Shown: positions 17,848-27,417 of the stretch, one piece after another
Layout: each line of letters opens with the position of its first letter
Position numbering within the stretch: the stretch's first letter is position 1
Assembly: GCA_937139335.1 (NCBI GenBank)
Contig: CAKZPN010000049.1
Location: 24,225 to 88,224 of the forward strand
Length of the DNA stretch: 64,000 bases
Source of the DNA: an uncultured Roseicyclus sp.
GTDB lineage: Bacteria; Pseudomonadota; Alphaproteobacteria; Rhodobacterales; Rhodobacteraceae
Reading direction: 5' to 3'
Notes under the pieces: model-generated
Databases searched by the model: none
Told to the model about the DNA's origin: nothing
The model's input: the letters and a program-made list of their open reading frames with translations, nothing else
Position numbers and translations under genes: made by a program

Positions 17848-19254
17848 ATGACCGGCAAGACGCTCTACGACAAGATATGGGACGCCCACCTCGTGCACGA
17901 GGCCGAGGACGGCACCAGCCTGCTCTACATCGACCGCCATCTCGTGCACGAAGTGACCAGCCCGCAGGCCTTCGAGGGGCTGCGCATGACCGGCCGCACC
18001 GTGCACGCACCCGACAAGACCATCGCCGTGCCCGACCACAACGTGCCGACAACCGCGGGCCGCGACGACCCGGCGAACATGACCGAGGACAGCCGCATCC
18101 AGGTCGCGGCACTGGACACGAACGCGAAGGAGTTCGGCATCCACTACTACCCGGTCAGCGACGTGCGGCAGGGCATCGTGCATATCGTCGGCCCCGAGCA
18201 GGGCTGGACGCTGCCCGGCATGACCGTCGTTTGCGGCGACAGCCACACCGCGACGCATGGTGCCTTCGGCGCTCTGGCGCATGGCATCGGCACCTCCGAA
18301 GTGGAGCATGTGCTGGCGACCCAGACGCTGATCCAGCGCAAGGGCAAGAACATGAAGGTGGAGATCACCGGGCAGCTTCCGCCCGGCGTCACCGCCAAGG
18401 ACATCACGCTCAGCGTCATCGGCAAGACCGGCACCGCGGGCGGCACCGGCTATGTCATCGAATACTGCGGCGAGGCGATCCGCGCGCTCAGCATGGAAGG
18501 CCGGATGACGGTCTGCAACATGGCGATCGAGGGTGGCGCGCGCGCCGGTCTGATCGCGCCGGACGAAAAGACCTTCGCTTATGTGCAGGGCCGCCCCCAC
18601 GCGCCGAAAGGCACCCAGTGGGAGGCCGCGATGGCTTGGTGGAAGACGCTTTTCTCCGACGATGACGCCCATTGGGACAAGGTCGTGACGATCCGCGGCG
18701 AGGATATCGCGCCGGTCGTGACCTGGGGCACCTCGCCCGAGGATGTGCTGCCGATCACGGCCTCGGTTCCCGCGCCTGAGGATTTCGCCGGCGGCAAGGT
18801 CGCCGCGGCGAAACGCTCGCTCGACTACATGGGGCTGAAGCCCGGTACGCGGCTTCAGGATGTGGAGATCGACACGGTCTTCATCGGCTCTTGCACCAAC
18901 GGCCGGATCGAGGATCTGCGCGCCGCCGCCGCGATCCTGAAGGGAAAGAAGGTGAAGGACGGGCTCCGCGCCATGGTCGTGCCGGGCTCGGGCCTCGTGC
19001 GCGCCCAGGCCGAGGAAGAGGGGCTGGCCGACATCTTCAAGGATGCCGGCTTCGAATGGCGGCTGGCCGGCTGTTCCATGTGCCTCGCGATGAACCCCGA
19101 CCAGCTTGCCCCCGGCGAACGCTGCGCGGCGACGTCGAACCGCAACTTCGAGGGCCGTCAGGGCCGCGGTGGGCGCACCCACTTGATGTCGCCCGCGATG
19201 GCGGCCGCCGCCGCCGTCACCGGGCGGCTGACCGACGTGCGAGAGATGATGTGA
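17848..19254 (+). CDS. leuC: 3-isopropylmalate dehydratase large subunit
   Basis: [4Fe-4S] aconitase-family subunit that, with LeuD, isomerises 2-isopropylmalate to 3-isopropylmalate in leucine synthesis. The 468-residue protein has the family length and the cluster cysteines C349 ([10 protein letters not shown]), C409 and C412 (CSMCLAMN), plus [14 protein letters not shown] substrate motifs. leuD is 1.4 kb downstream on the same strand but separated by an MFS gene on the other strand. The 243-bp region upstream shows no clear leader peptide or attenuator. Confidence 0.97.
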   Translation: MTGKTLYDKIWDAHLVHEAEDGTSLLYIDRHLVHEVTSPQAFEGLRMTGRTVHAPDKTIAVPDHNVPTTAGRDDPANMTEDSRIQVAALDTNAKEFGIHYYPVSDVRQGIVHIVGPEQGWTLPGMTVVCGDSHTATHGAFGALAHGIGTSEVEHVLATQTLIQRKGKNMKVEITGQLPPGVTAKDITLSVIGKTGTAGGTGYVIEYCGEAIRALSMEGRMTVCNMAIEGGARAGLIAPDEKTFAYVQGRPHAPKGTQWEAAMAWWKTLFSDDDAHWDKVVTIRGEDIAPVVTWGTSPEDVLPITASVPAPEDFAGGKVAAAKRSLDYMGLKPGTRLQDVEIDTVFIGSCTNGRIEDLRAAAAILKGKKVKDGLRAMVVPGSGLVRAQAEEEGLADIFKDAGFEWRLAGCSMCLAMNPDQLAPGERCAATSNRNFEGRQGRGGRTHLMSPAMAAAAAVTGRLTDVREMM

Positions 19255-19276
19255 CCAACGACGGTGGTCGGGCCGC

Positions 19277-20485
19277 TCAGGGTTCGGCCACCAGCCGCCG
19301 CGCGACCGGCACCATCGCCATGCTCATTCCCAGGCACCAGATCGCCATGACCACGGCCTGGTCGGGAAAATCCACACCCCAGTCGATAGCCACCCCGGTG
19401 ATCCCCGGCCCGATGGCCGTCGCAACGACCATGAGCGCCGTCGCCATCGCGCGCACCGAGCCGAGGTGGTTGGTGCCATAGGTCGCGGGCAGGAGCGTGC
19501 CCCAGACCGTGCCCGCCATCCCCTGAGTCACGCCCAGAACGCCCAAGGCCACGATCCAGCCCAGCGGCGTCTCCGCCGGGCCGATCAGGAAGATCCCCAG
19601 CCCCATCGGCAGCACCAGTATCGGCAACAGACGCGCCGGGCCGAAGCGGTCGCAGGCCCAGCCGGCCACGAAGGACATCGCGATGGTGACGGAGGCGAAG
19701 GCGGCATAGCCCGGCGCCATGGCGGCAAGGCTCCAGCCTTTCACCTCGGCGACATGGACCTGGTGGAAGAACACCACGGTCCCGATGAACCCCGGCGTCA
19801 GCATCAGCGGCACCAGCGCCCAGAACGACCAGTGGCGCAGCACCTCGGCCCGGCGCCAGTGGCGGCCGCCCATTCCCTCGGTGCCTTTGGCCTCGGCCGC
19901 GCCCTGCGGCGCGCGATCCTGCGCGAGCAGCCACATCAACAGCGGCACGATCCCAAGCGCCAGCACTGCCGCCACGATGCCCCAGGACGCGCGCCAGCCG
20001 ACGGCGCCCAGCAGCAGGACGGCGGGCAGCGGCAGCAGCATCTCGCCCAGCGGGTAGCCGAGGTTCGTCATCGCCATCGCACGCCCCCGCGTGGCGACGA
20101 ACCAGCGCGCCATCGCGGTCATCTTGATGTGGCTGAACATGCCCTGGCCGCAGAATCGCAACAGGAACACCGCGATGCCGAGCGTCCAGACCGATGGGCC
20201 GAGGGACATCAGCACCGCCGCCCCCGCAAAGGCGAGGGCGACCAGCGGCGCAAGACGCGACAGCTTCACTGTGTCGGCCCAGCCGCCGCGACCCAGCAGC
20301 AGCGCGGCCGAGGTCAATGTCGCGAGCGTGTAGATCAGCCCCCAGTCGCCGTCGCTGAGCCCGTATTCCGCCCGGATATCGCCCGCGAAGAGCGAGATGA
20401 ACCACGTCTGCCCGAAGGACGACCCGAAGGCGAGCAGGAGCCCGGTGGCGAGCCAGCGCCTGTTGTCTGCAAGAAAGCGAAGCAT
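19277..20485 (-). CDS. MFS transporter
   Basis: A 402-residue major facilitator protein with 12 predicted helices, including the loop 2-3 region with LLLGRGGWADTVK and the long central loop around QDRAPQGAAEAKG. The ATG at 20485 gives MLRFLADNRRWLATGLLL, a normal start just before helix 1; an in-frame upstream extension is possible but poor. It lies antisense between leuC and leuD, sharing a 154-bp control region with leuD. The substrate is unknown. Confidence 0.88.
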   Translation of the reverse strand: MLRFLADNRRWLATGLLLAFGSSFGQTWFISLFAGDIRAEYGLSDGDWGLIYTLATLTSAALLLGRGGWADTVKLSRLAPLVALAFAGAAVLMSLGPSVWTLGIAVFLLRFCGQGMFSHIKMTAMARWFVATRGRAMAMTNLGYPLGEMLLPLPAVLLLGAVGWRASWGIVAAVLALGIVPLLMWLLAQDRAPQGAAEAKGTEGMGGRHWRRAEVLRHWSFWALVPLMLTPGFIGTVVFFHQVHVAEVKGWSLAAMAPGYAAFASVTIAMSFVAGWACDRFGPARLLPILVLPMGLGIFLIGPAETPLGWIVALGVLGVTQGMAGTVWGTLLPATYGTNHLGSVRAMATALMVVATAIGPGITGVAIDWGVDFPDQAVVMAIWCLGMSMAMVPVARRLVAEP

Positions 20486-20639
20486 GAAAACCGCTGCACG
20501 AAGGTGCGTTCCATCCCCCATAGGCCCGCACCGCGGCAATGGCCAGAGAGGCTGCGCCAGGCGCGCGGCCACCGGGGCCACCTTGCCGTGCGGGGCCCGA
20601 GGCGCTAAAGCGGGCCACGCCCGACCGAGGAGATGACCC

Positions 20640-21245
20640 ATGGACAAATTCACCAAGCTCACCGGCATCGCCGCGCCGCTGCCCCTGATCAACGTCGACA
20701 CCGACATGATCATCCCCAAGCAGTTCCTGAAGACGATCCAGCGGTCGGGTCTTGGCAAGAACCTGTTCGACGAGATGCGCTACGACGACGACGGCAACGA
20801 GATCCCGGATTTCGTGCTGAACAAGGCGGCCTATCGCAATGCGCAGATCATCGTCGCGGGCGACAATTTCGGCTGCGGCTCGTCGCGCGAACACGCGCCC
20901 TGGGCGCTGCTCGACTTCGGCATCCGCTGCGTGATCGCGCCGGGCTTCGCCGACATCTTCTTCAACAACTGCTTCAAGAACGGCATCCTGCCGATCGTCT
21001 TGCCGCAGGAAGAGGTCGACAAGCTGATGGACGATGCCGAGCGCGGCGCCAATGCCGTCATCACCGTGGACCTGGAAAGCCAGACCATCACCGGGCCTGA
21101 CGGCGGCTCGATCTCGTTCGAGGTCGATGCCTTCCGCAAGCATTGCCTGATCAATGGCCTCGACGACATCGGCCTGACGCTGGAGAAATCCGCCGCAATC
21201 GACGCGTTCGAGGCGCAGGCCGCGCAGAGCCGCCCCTGGGTCTGA
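20640..21245 (+). CDS. leuD: 3-isopropylmalate dehydratase small subunit
   Basis: Swivel-domain partner of LeuC. The 201-residue protein has the typical N-terminus [22 protein letters not shown], the motif [16 protein letters not shown], and the [16 protein letters not shown] segment. A GAGGAG Shine-Dalgarno sequence lies 6 nt upstream. It probably has its own promoter in the gap shared with the divergent MFS gene. Confidence 0.97.
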   Translation: MDKFTKLTGIAAPLPLINVDTDMIIPKQFLKTIQRSGLGKNLFDEMRYDDDGNEIPDFVLNKAAYRNAQIIVAGDNFGCGSSREHAPWALLDFGIRCVIAPGFADIFFNNCFKNGILPIVLPQEEVDKLMDDAERGANAVITVDLESQTITGPDGGSISFEVDAFRKHCLINGLDDIGLTLEKSAAIDAFEAQAAQSRPWV

Positions 21246-21350
21246 TACAGCCTGCCATGCGGGCACGGTGATGCAATCGAGCGACACCCGTTCCGCGATT
21301 GGGGCGGAAATGTGGCAAAACCGCGTCCAAATTCTTGCGACTTTGTCCAG

Positions 21351-21374
21351 CTTTAGGCACCTTCCCGCCTAAAG
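21351..21374. promoter_or_regulatory. inverted repeat upstream of the 21446 gene
   Basis: CTTTAGGC and its exact complement GCCTAAAG are separated by 8 bp in the 200-bp gap after leuD. No T-run follows, so an operator or 5'-leader hairpin is more likely than a terminator. Function unknown. Confidence 0.4.
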
Positions 21375-21445
21375 AATGCTTTGTCCGCGCGTATTTATGC
21401 GTGGCGAGGTGACAATGACGGGGGCACAGCCCTGTCCGGATTGAG

Positions 21446-22294
21446 GTGAAGGCAGTGCTGTCAAGGCTCTTGGGTGCTTTGCTGCGTGCAGTCCTTGTTG
21501 TGGTGGTCGTGGCGACTCCGTCGCTGTTGTTGCCAGGCACGACTGAAGAGGGCGCGCAGATGGTGACACTGGTGGCGCTTGCGCTCGGCCTGTTCATTGC
21601 CATCGAATACGGCGCGACCTATCCCGCCCTGGTCGAGTTCCGCGACGCGCCGCCGTTCAACCGCGTGCGCATCCTGTCCCTGCTGGTCGTCTTGCTATCG
21701 CTCAGCATCGTGGCCGGCGGCGCCGACCCGACCTCGAGCCTGCTTCTGGTGCTGAACGCGCTGGGCCTGCTGGTTGGCCACGCGCTTGATTTTCCGTACA
21801 GCCCGGTGGCCCTTCTGATGAACAACCTGCCCGCAGACGCGTCGTCGCTGTCGGGGCTGCAGGTGAAGGCGATGGCGGGGCTCGCGATCCTCATCACGCT
21901 GATTGCGTTGGTGGTCTTCGCGCTGCTGCTGAAGCTGCAGCATTGGCCGAACCGTGGTCAGGCCTTCAACGTCTGGATTAACCTGCCTACATTCGACCCC
22001 ACGACCGGCGGAGATGTGGTCACGCGCCTGATGCGCGATGCCCGCGTTAACATTTTCTTAGGGGTCTGCACGACATTCCTTCTTCCCATCGTCGGCCTCG
22101 CGGGCGCGGACCATCTGGGTCTGCGGCTGCTGTCATCGCCGCACACGATGGTCTGGGGGATCGCGCTGTGGATGTTCCTGCCGCTCAGCATGTTCATGCG
22201 GGGCCTAGCCATGGCGCGGATCGCGGACATGATCCGCGAAAAGCGCGCGCGGCTGGTCGCTTCAGTCGTTTCCGACGCGCCGCAGGTGGCCTGA
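21446..22294 (+). CDS. conserved-type integral membrane protein of unknown function
   Basis: A 282-residue protein with about seven hydrophobic helices (near 8-30, 38-55, 74-94, 98-115, 142-165, 200-220, 232-252) and no motif I recognise. The start is a GTG; an in-frame GTG at 21455 has better spacing from the GAGG at 21443-21446 and is a real alternative. It sits between leuD and the exported phosphoesterase-like gene, which overlaps its 3' end. Its role cannot be deduced from the leucine context alone. Confidence 0.8.
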   Translation: MKAVLSRLLGALLRAVLVVVVVATPSLLLPGTTEEGAQMVTLVALALGLFIAIEYGATYPALVEFRDAPPFNRVRILSLLVVLLSLSIVAGGADPTSSLLLVLNALGLLVGHALDFPYSPVALLMNNLPADASSLSGLQVKAMAGLAILITLIALVVFALLLKLQHWPNRGQAFNVWINLPTFDPTTGGDVVTRLMRDARVNIFLGVCTTFLLPIVGLAGADHLGLRLLSSPHTMVWGIALWMFLPLSMFMRGLAMARIADMIREKRARLVASVVSDAPQVA

Positions 22295-23322
22295 TCGCGG
22301 CGGCGCTCGCGGCGCTGTCCCTCGTGCCCGCCGCCGCCGAGACGATCCGGCTCGCCACGTATCACACCGATCTGAGCCGCGAGGGGCCGGGCCTCCTGCT
22401 GCGCGATCTGGCGCGGGGCGAGGATGACCAGATCGCGGCAACCATCGCTGTCATCGTCGCGGCAGGCGCCGATATCCTGCTGTTGCAAGGCGTCGACTAC
22501 GATGCCGAGGGTGCGGCGCTCGACGCATTGGCCGCAGGTCTGGCGGCGGCGGGGGCGGAGTATCCGCACCGCCTTGCGCTCCGGCCCAACAGCGGGCGGC
22601 CCACGGGTGTCGATCTCGACGGCGACGGGCGCAGTTGGCGCGCGCGCGATGCACATGGCTACGGCTGGTTCAACGGGCAGGGCGGCATGGCGCTCCTGTC
22701 GCGCTACCCGCTTGGCGATGTGCGCGATTTTTCCCAGTTCCTCTGGGCGGATCTGCCGGACAGCGCCGCGGCCAGCGTTCTGCCTGCCGCGGCCGTCCCG
22801 GTTCTGCGGCTGGCGTCGGTCGCGATGTGGGACGTGGCGGCGGAGGTTCCGGGCGGCCCGCTGCATCTGCTGGCGCTGCACGCGAACACCCCAGTTTTCG
22901 ACGGGCCGGAGGATCGCAACGGCTGGCGCAATGCCGACGAGCTGCGGTTCTGGCAGATTTACCTCGACGGCTGGACGCCCGAGGGCACGCCATTTGCCGC
23001 CGACCGCTTTGCCATCATCGGCACGCTGAACGTCGACCCGGACAGGGGCGAGGGGCGGCAGGACGCACTGCGCGCGCTGCTCGACCACCCGCGCCTGCAA
23101 GACCCGGTGCCGCGCGGCCCCGGTGGCGCGACCGCGACCGCCGACTGGCCCGAGCCGGTGCCGGGCGACCTGCGCGTCGACTACATCCTTCCCGCCACGA
23201 CCCTGGATGTGACCGGCGCCGGCGTGCTCTGGCCCGCCGACGGCGACCCCCTCGGCACCACGGCTGCCGCCGCCTCGGTTCACCGGCTGGTCTGGGTCGA
23301 CCTCGACCTTCACCCGGACTGA
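22168..23322 (+). CDS. endonuclease/exonuclease/phosphatase-family protein, exported
   Basis: The mature part has the EEP fold: an initial ETIRLATYHTDL strand, a metal-ligand region near GADILLLQGVDYD, NGQGGMALLSRYP, a substrate/metal segment LLALHANTPVF, an IIGTLNVDP motif, and a C-terminal VDYILP plus SVHRLVWVDL. A hydrophobic stretch LIAAALAALSLVPAAA before it looks like a signal peptide. The start is uncertain: the only ATG (22168) lies 127 bp inside the previous gene and adds an unconvincing N-terminus; a CTG at 22291 overlapping the upstream stop is another possibility. Substrate unknown. Confidence 0.75.
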   Translation: MDVPAAQHVHAGPSHGADRGHDPRKARAAGRFSRFRRAAGGLIAAALAALSLVPAAAETIRLATYHTDLSREGPGLLLRDLARGEDDQIAATIAVIVAAGADILLLQGVDYDAEGAALDALAAGLAAAGAEYPHRLALRPNSGRPTGVDLDGDGRSWRARDAHGYGWFNGQGGMALLSRYPLGDVRDFSQFLWADLPDSAAASVLPAAAVPVLRLASVAMWDVAAEVPGGPLHLLALHANTPVFDGPEDRNGWRNADELRFWQIYLDGWTPEGTPFAADRFAIIGTLNVDPDRGEGRQDALRALLDHPRLQDPVPRGPGGATATADWPEPVPGDLRVDYILPATTLDVTGAGVLWPADGDPLGTTAAAASVHRLVWVDLDLHPD

Positions 23323-23397
23323 CCCCGGCCTTGCTTGACGCCCCGTCACGGCTTGGCTAGGCCCTTGGCGATCATTCCAGCCAAGGGGCCCCCTGAC

Positions 23398-24501
23398 ATG
23401 ACCGACCGTTCTCTCCTGATCCTTCCCGGCGACGGGATCGGCCCCGAAGTCATGGCCGAGGTGCGGAAGATCATCGACTGGTTCGGCACCCGCGGCATCA
23501 GCTTCAACGTGAGCGAGGATCTGGTAGGCGGCTGCGCCTATGACGCGCATGGCACGCCGCTGACCGACGCCACGATGGCCAAGGCGCAAGAGGTCGACGC
23601 GGTGCTGCTGGGCGCCGTGGGCGGGCCGAAATACGATTTGCTCGACTTCAGCGTGAAGCCCGAGCGCGGCCTGTTGCGCCTGCGCAAGGAAATGGATCTC
23701 TATGCCAACCTGCGCCCGGCGCAGTGCTTCGACGCGCTGGCCGATTTCTCCTCGCTGAAGAAGGAGGTCGTGGCCGGCCTCGACATCATGATCATCCGTG
23801 AACTGACCTCCGGCGTCTATTTCGGCGAGCCGCGCGGGATCATAAAGGAAGGCAACGAGCGCGTGGGCATCAACACCCAGCGCTATACCGAGAGCGAAAT
23901 CGCCCGCGTCGCGCGCTCCGCTTTCGAGCTGGCGCGCAAACGCGGCAACAAGGTCTGCTCGATGGAGAAGGCCAACGTGATGGAATCGGGCGTGCTCTGG
24001 CGCGACGTGGTGCAGGAAATCCACGATGCCGAGTATCCTGACGTCGAGCTGTCGCATATGTATGCCGACGCCGGCGCGATGCAGCTCACGCGCTGGCCCA
24101 AGCAGTTCGACGTGATCGTGACCGACAACCTGTTCGGCGACCTGCTGTCGGACCTCGCGGCGATGCTCACCGGTTCGCTCGGCATGCTGCCTTCCGCCAG
24201 CCTCGGCGCGCCGATGGAAAACGGCCGGCCCAAGGCGCTTTACGAGCCGGTGCACGGCTCGGCCCCCGACATCGCCGGGCAGGGCAAGGCGAACCCGATC
24301 GCCTGCATCCTCAGCTTCGCGATGGCGCTGCGCTACTCCTTCGGCTTGGGCGATGAGGCCGAGCGGGTCGAGAACGCGGTGAACGCCGTTCTGGCCGATG
24401 GTCTGCGCACCGCCGACCTTCTGGGTGAGGAGGGCAAGACGCCGGTCTCGACCGCCGAGATGGGTGACGCGATCGTCGCCAAACTCGCCGCCAGCGTCTG
24501 A
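23398..24501 (+). CDS. leuB: 3-isopropylmalate dehydrogenase
   Basis: NAD-dependent oxidative decarboxylase that makes 2-oxoisocaproate, the last dedicated step before leucine transamination. The ATG at 23398 gives [19 protein letters not shown], the family N-terminus. The 367-residue protein has [14 protein letters not shown], the [19 protein letters not shown] segment and [18 protein letters not shown]. It follows the EEP gene by 75 bp on the same strand. Confidence 0.97.
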   Translation: MTDRSLLILPGDGIGPEVMAEVRKIIDWFGTRGISFNVSEDLVGGCAYDAHGTPLTDATMAKAQEVDAVLLGAVGGPKYDLLDFSVKPERGLLRLRKEMDLYANLRPAQCFDALADFSSLKKEVVAGLDIMIIRELTSGVYFGEPRGIIKEGNERVGINTQRYTESEIARVARSAFELARKRGNKVCSMEKANVMESGVLWRDVVQEIHDAEYPDVELSHMYADAGAMQLTRWPKQFDVIVTDNLFGDLLSDLAAMLTGSLGMLPSASLGAPMENGRPKALYEPVHGSAPDIAGQGKANPIACILSFAMALRYSFGLGDEAERVENAVNAVLADGLRTADLLGEEGKTPVSTAEMGDAIVAKLAASV

Positions 24502-24560
24502 GGCAGGGTCAGCACCCATAACGGGCAGGGCCGGAGGTCACGCCCCAAATTCGAGGCAAC

Positions 24561-24591
24561 CGGCGCGGGGCGGGACACCCCCGCCGCGCCG
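24561..24591 (+). terminator. GC-rich imperfect hairpin after leuB
   Basis: A stem of about 14 bp with one or two mismatches (CGGCGCGGGGCGGG, loop ACA, CCCCCGCCGCGCCG) lies 60 bp downstream of the leuB stop. No T-run follows, so termination is only a suggestion. Confidence 0.35.
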
Positions 24592-24662
24592 GGCCGTCCG
24601 GGCCCTTGCACCTTGCGACAGGGCTGGTATCGCTAACGCGAACCCAGACGAAAGAGGCCCCC

Positions 24663-25652
24663 ATGCACGCGGAAAAGGCGACCACACTGCGCGGTGCGGC
24701 ACTGGCGCTGGCAGCCTACGGGGTGTTTGCGACCCATGATGTGCTGATCAAGTATCTCGGCGGGAGCTATTCACCGTTCCAGATCGTGTTCTTCAGCGTT
24801 CTGTTCGGTTTTCCGATGGTCACGCTGCTGCTGATGCGCGACGCAAGACAGGGGCACCTGAGGCCGATCTACCCGCTCTGGACCGCGCTGCGCACCGCCG
24901 CGGGCGTCATCACCGGGGCGACGGCCTTCTACGCCTTTTCCGTCCTGCCGCTGGCGCAGACCTACGCAATCCTGTTCGCCGCGCCGCTTCTCATCACGCT
25001 GATGGCGATCCCGATGCTGGGGGAACGCGTGGGCATCCGCCGCGGCGCCGCGGTGCTGGTCGGTCTCTGCGGGGTGATGATCGTGCTCAGGCCCGGTGCG
25101 ACCGAGCTGACACTCGGCCATCTCGCGGCGCTGGTGGCGGCAATCTTCGGGGCCTTCGGGGCCGTGATCATGCGCAAGATCGGGCAGGAGGAGCGCTCGG
25201 TCGTGCTGATCCTCTACCCGATGATGGCCAACGTGGTCGTCATGGGCCTGGCGCTGCCTTTCGTCTACGAGCCGATGCCGGGGCTGGACATGCTGGCGCT
25301 GGCCGTCATCGCGGCTTTCGCGCTGGTCGGAACGTCGCTCCTGATCTTCGCCTACCGGCTGGCGCCGGCGGCGACCGTCGCGCCGATGCAGTACTCCCAG
25401 ATTCTCTGGGCCACTGCCTACGGTGCGCTCTTCTTCAGCGAGGGGCTGGAGTGGGCGACGGCGGTGGGCTCGGCCGTCATCATCGCCTCGGGCATGTATA
25501 TCGTGTTCCGCGAAGACCGCGGCGGGCGGTCCACCACCACGCCGGTCCTGCGCACCCGATCGCGCGTGGGAGCGCCGTCTTCGCCGCGCGTCGCCAACTT
25601 CTTGCCCTCGGAACAAAGAGGTCCGCAGCCCGCGCACGCCCCCGAGGTCTGA
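24663..25652 (+). CDS. EamA-family (DMT) transporter
   Basis: A 329-residue membrane protein with ten helices in two EamA repeats, starting MHAEKATTLRGAALALAAYGVF, and a hydrophilic C-terminal tail of about 45 residues after IVFREDRGG. The tail is longer than usual and basic. The substrate is not apparent. Probably monocistronic; tRNA-Pro follows 58 bp downstream. Confidence 0.88.
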   Translation: MHAEKATTLRGAALALAAYGVFATHDVLIKYLGGSYSPFQIVFFSVLFGFPMVTLLLMRDARQGHLRPIYPLWTALRTAAGVITGATAFYAFSVLPLAQTYAILFAAPLLITLMAIPMLGERVGIRRGAAVLVGLCGVMIVLRPGATELTLGHLAALVAAIFGAFGAVIMRKIGQEERSVVLILYPMMANVVVMGLALPFVYEPMPGLDMLALAVIAAFALVGTSLLIFAYRLAPAATVAPMQYSQILWATAYGALFFSEGLEWATAVGSAVIIASGMYIVFREDRGGRSTTTPVLRTRSRVGAPSSPRVANFLPSEQRGPQPAHAPEV

Positions 25653-25710
25653 AGCTGCACGAACCCCCCTTGCCAAGCGTCCGCCCCTTGGCTATGCCGC
25701 CGGACACGGT

Positions 25711-25787
25711 CGGAGCGTGGCGCAGCCTGGTAGCGCACCTGCTTCGGGAGCAGGGGGTCGGAGGTTCGAATCCTCTCGCTCCGACCA
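25711..25787 (+). tRNA. tRNA-Pro (anticodon CGG)
   Basis: A 77-nt cloverleaf: acceptor CGGAGCG pairs with CGCTCCG, the anticodon stem CCTGC/GCAGG holds loop TTCGGGA (anticodon CGG), and the T-arm has GGTTCGAATCC. The 3' ACCA is encoded. Confidence 0.97.
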
Positions 25788-25792
25788 GTCAG

Positions 25793-26671
25793 TCAGACCC
25801 GCGCTCCGTAATAGAGGCCGACGACATGTTCGGCCTCGGCGAAGAACAGCCAGCGCGAGGCGAAGACGCCCAGCAGGTGGCTGATCACCGCGATCCCGCC
25901 CAGCACATGACCCGCTCCCGGCACCAGGATCAGCACAAGCGGCAGTGCGTAGCCGAAACCGGCGGCGAGGATGCGCAGCTTCAGCGCGTGTTTGCGACCG
26001 ACGACGTAAACCATTTCCCTCAGCAGGTAGTTCGGCCCCGTGTGCGGCGGCTCGAAGGCGCGGACCTGTCCGCGTGACCCGAGCCCGGTGGCCGAGCCGA
26101 GCGTGTGCCCGGCCTCGGCAAAGCGGGTGTCGCCAACGCTCCAGTGACCGATCTGGATCAATCCGGCGGCCAGCAGCAGGACCGAGGCGGGCGTGACCTG
26201 CCCCGCCAGCAGCGCGCCCCCCGCCAGGGCGGTGGAGACGAGGTGCAGCGGCGTCAGCACGTGGTTCCAGCGCGGCACGGTCCTGAGCTGGGTGTAGATC
26301 ATCGCTGTTGCGATCAAGGTCAACAGCGACAGCGCGGCACCGAGCCAACCCAGCGCCGGGATACGCAGGCCGAAGAACACCGCGAGCGCGGCGTAGATGC
26401 CCATCACGAGCAGTGCCGCGACGGCGGCAACGGCCTCCCGGCTGAGCCAGCTCGTGTGCCATTGGGTAAAGGCCTTCAGCGCGCGTTCCGGGTGGCCGAG
26501 GTGAAAGGCGGAGGCCATTAGCCCGCCGACGGCCAGCACATAGGCGATGAGGTAGAACCAGAACGCCACCCACCCCGTCACCGAAGGCGCGCCGAGGCCG
26601 AGGAAGATCATCAGGCCGAAGCCGAGGCCCGAGAGGGTCGTGAAGATGATGACGGACGGCGACGGATGCAT
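25793..26671 (-). CDS. soeC: sulfite dehydrogenase membrane anchor subunit, DmsC family (SoeC-like)
   Basis: A 292-residue integral membrane protein with about eight helices, of the DmsC anchor family, which binds quinone and holds the catalytic subunits on the cytoplasmic face. The AFHLGHPERALKAF and LLREMVYVVGRKHALK segments are typical. Its ATG overlaps the soeB stop (ATGA). The naming follows the SoeA/SoeB-like partners upstream; a dimethyl sulfoxide or other S/N-oxide reductase anchor is the alternative. Confidence 0.85.
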   Translation of the reverse strand: MHPSPSVIIFTTLSGLGFGLMIFLGLGAPSVTGWVAFWFYLIAYVLAVGGLMASAFHLGHPERALKAFTQWHTSWLSREAVAAVAALLVMGIYAALAVFFGLRIPALGWLGAALSLLTLIATAMIYTQLRTVPRWNHVLTPLHLVSTALAGGALLAGQVTPASVLLLAAGLIQIGHWSVGDTRFAEAGHTLGSATGLGSRGQVRAFEPPHTGPNYLLREMVYVVGRKHALKLRILAAGFGYALPLVLILVPGAGHVLGGIAVISHLLGVFASRWLFFAEAEHVVGLYYGARV

Positions 26672-27417
26672 CAGAGCCGGTCCAGCGCGCGGTCGAGCCA
26701 GCCGAGGAACCCCTGCGGGCTGTCGGCCACCGGCGTGAGGAAGGGGGCGAGGATGTCGGTCTGCTCCCAGGTGTCCTTGGGGCGCGGCGGCAGGTACTTG
26801 TTCACCGGCTTGGTGCCTTGCTCCGGCATCAGGTCGATGCCGCCGCGCGCCGCGACAAGCTGGCTCACGTCGCTCTCGGGGTCGCCCAGGTCGCCGAAAT
26901 GCCGCGCGCCGGCCGGGCAGGTGCGCACGCAGGCGGGCTCGCGGTCGATCTCGGGCAGGGTCTCGTTGTAGATGCGATCGACGCAGAGCGTGCATTTCTT
27001 CATCACGCCCGCCGCCGCGTCCATTTCGCGCGCGCCATAGGGGCAGGCCCAGGCGCAGAGGCCGCAGCCGATGCAGTCAGCCTCGTTGACCAGCACGATC
27101 CCGTCCTCGCTCCGCTTGTAGCTTGCCCCGGTCGGGCAGACGGTGACGCAGGGCGCATCCTCGCAATGCAGGCAGGATTTCGGGAAATGCACCAGCTGCG
27201 CCGCGCCGGTCTCGGGCGTGACCTCGTAGGAATGGACACGGTTCAGAAACGTGCCCGAAGGCTCCGCGCCATAGGCGTCCTGATCGCTGAGCGGCGCGCC
27301 GTAGTTCTCGGTGTTCCAGCCCTTGCAGGCGACGACGCAGGCATGACACCCGACGCAGGTATCCAGGTCGATGACGAGGCCGAGCTTGCGCTCCGTATGG
27401 TCGGGCAGGCGGGTCAT
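26671..27417 (-). CDS. soeB: sulfite dehydrogenase iron-sulfur subunit (SoeB-like)
   Basis: A 248-residue DmsB-type electron-transfer subunit with four cysteine clusters: CVGCHACVVACK near the start, CLHCEDAPCVTVCPTGA, CIGCGLCAWACPYGA, and CTLC with CVRTCPAGA. It carries electrons between SoeA and the membrane anchor. Start at the ATG at 27417, overlapping the upstream hydrolase stop by 4 nt; stop overlaps the soeC start. No Tat signal is present, which fits a cytoplasm-facing complex. Confidence 0.9.
   Translation of the reverse strand: MTRLPDHTERKLGLVIDLDTCVGCHACVVACKGWNTENYGAPLSDQDAYGAEPSGTFLNRVHSYEVTPETGAAQLVHFPKSCLHCEDAPCVTVCPTGASYKRSEDGIVLVNEADCIGCGLCAWACPYGAREMDAAAGVMKKCTLCVDRIYNETLPEIDREPACVRTCPAGARHFGDLGDPESDVSQLVAARGGIDLMPEQGTKPVNKYLPPRPKDTWEQTDILAPFLTPVADSPQGFLGWLDRALDRL

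Noticed and set aside
21958..24519. 853-residue minus-strand frame opposite the EEP gene and leuB
   Set aside because: Antisense to two well-supported genes; composition is shadow-like.
25692..26573. Minus-strand open frame reading through tRNA-Pro (SNLRPPAPEAGALPGC)
   Set aside because: This peptide is the well-known false translation of a tRNA antisense strand; the true feature is tRNA-Pro plus soeC.
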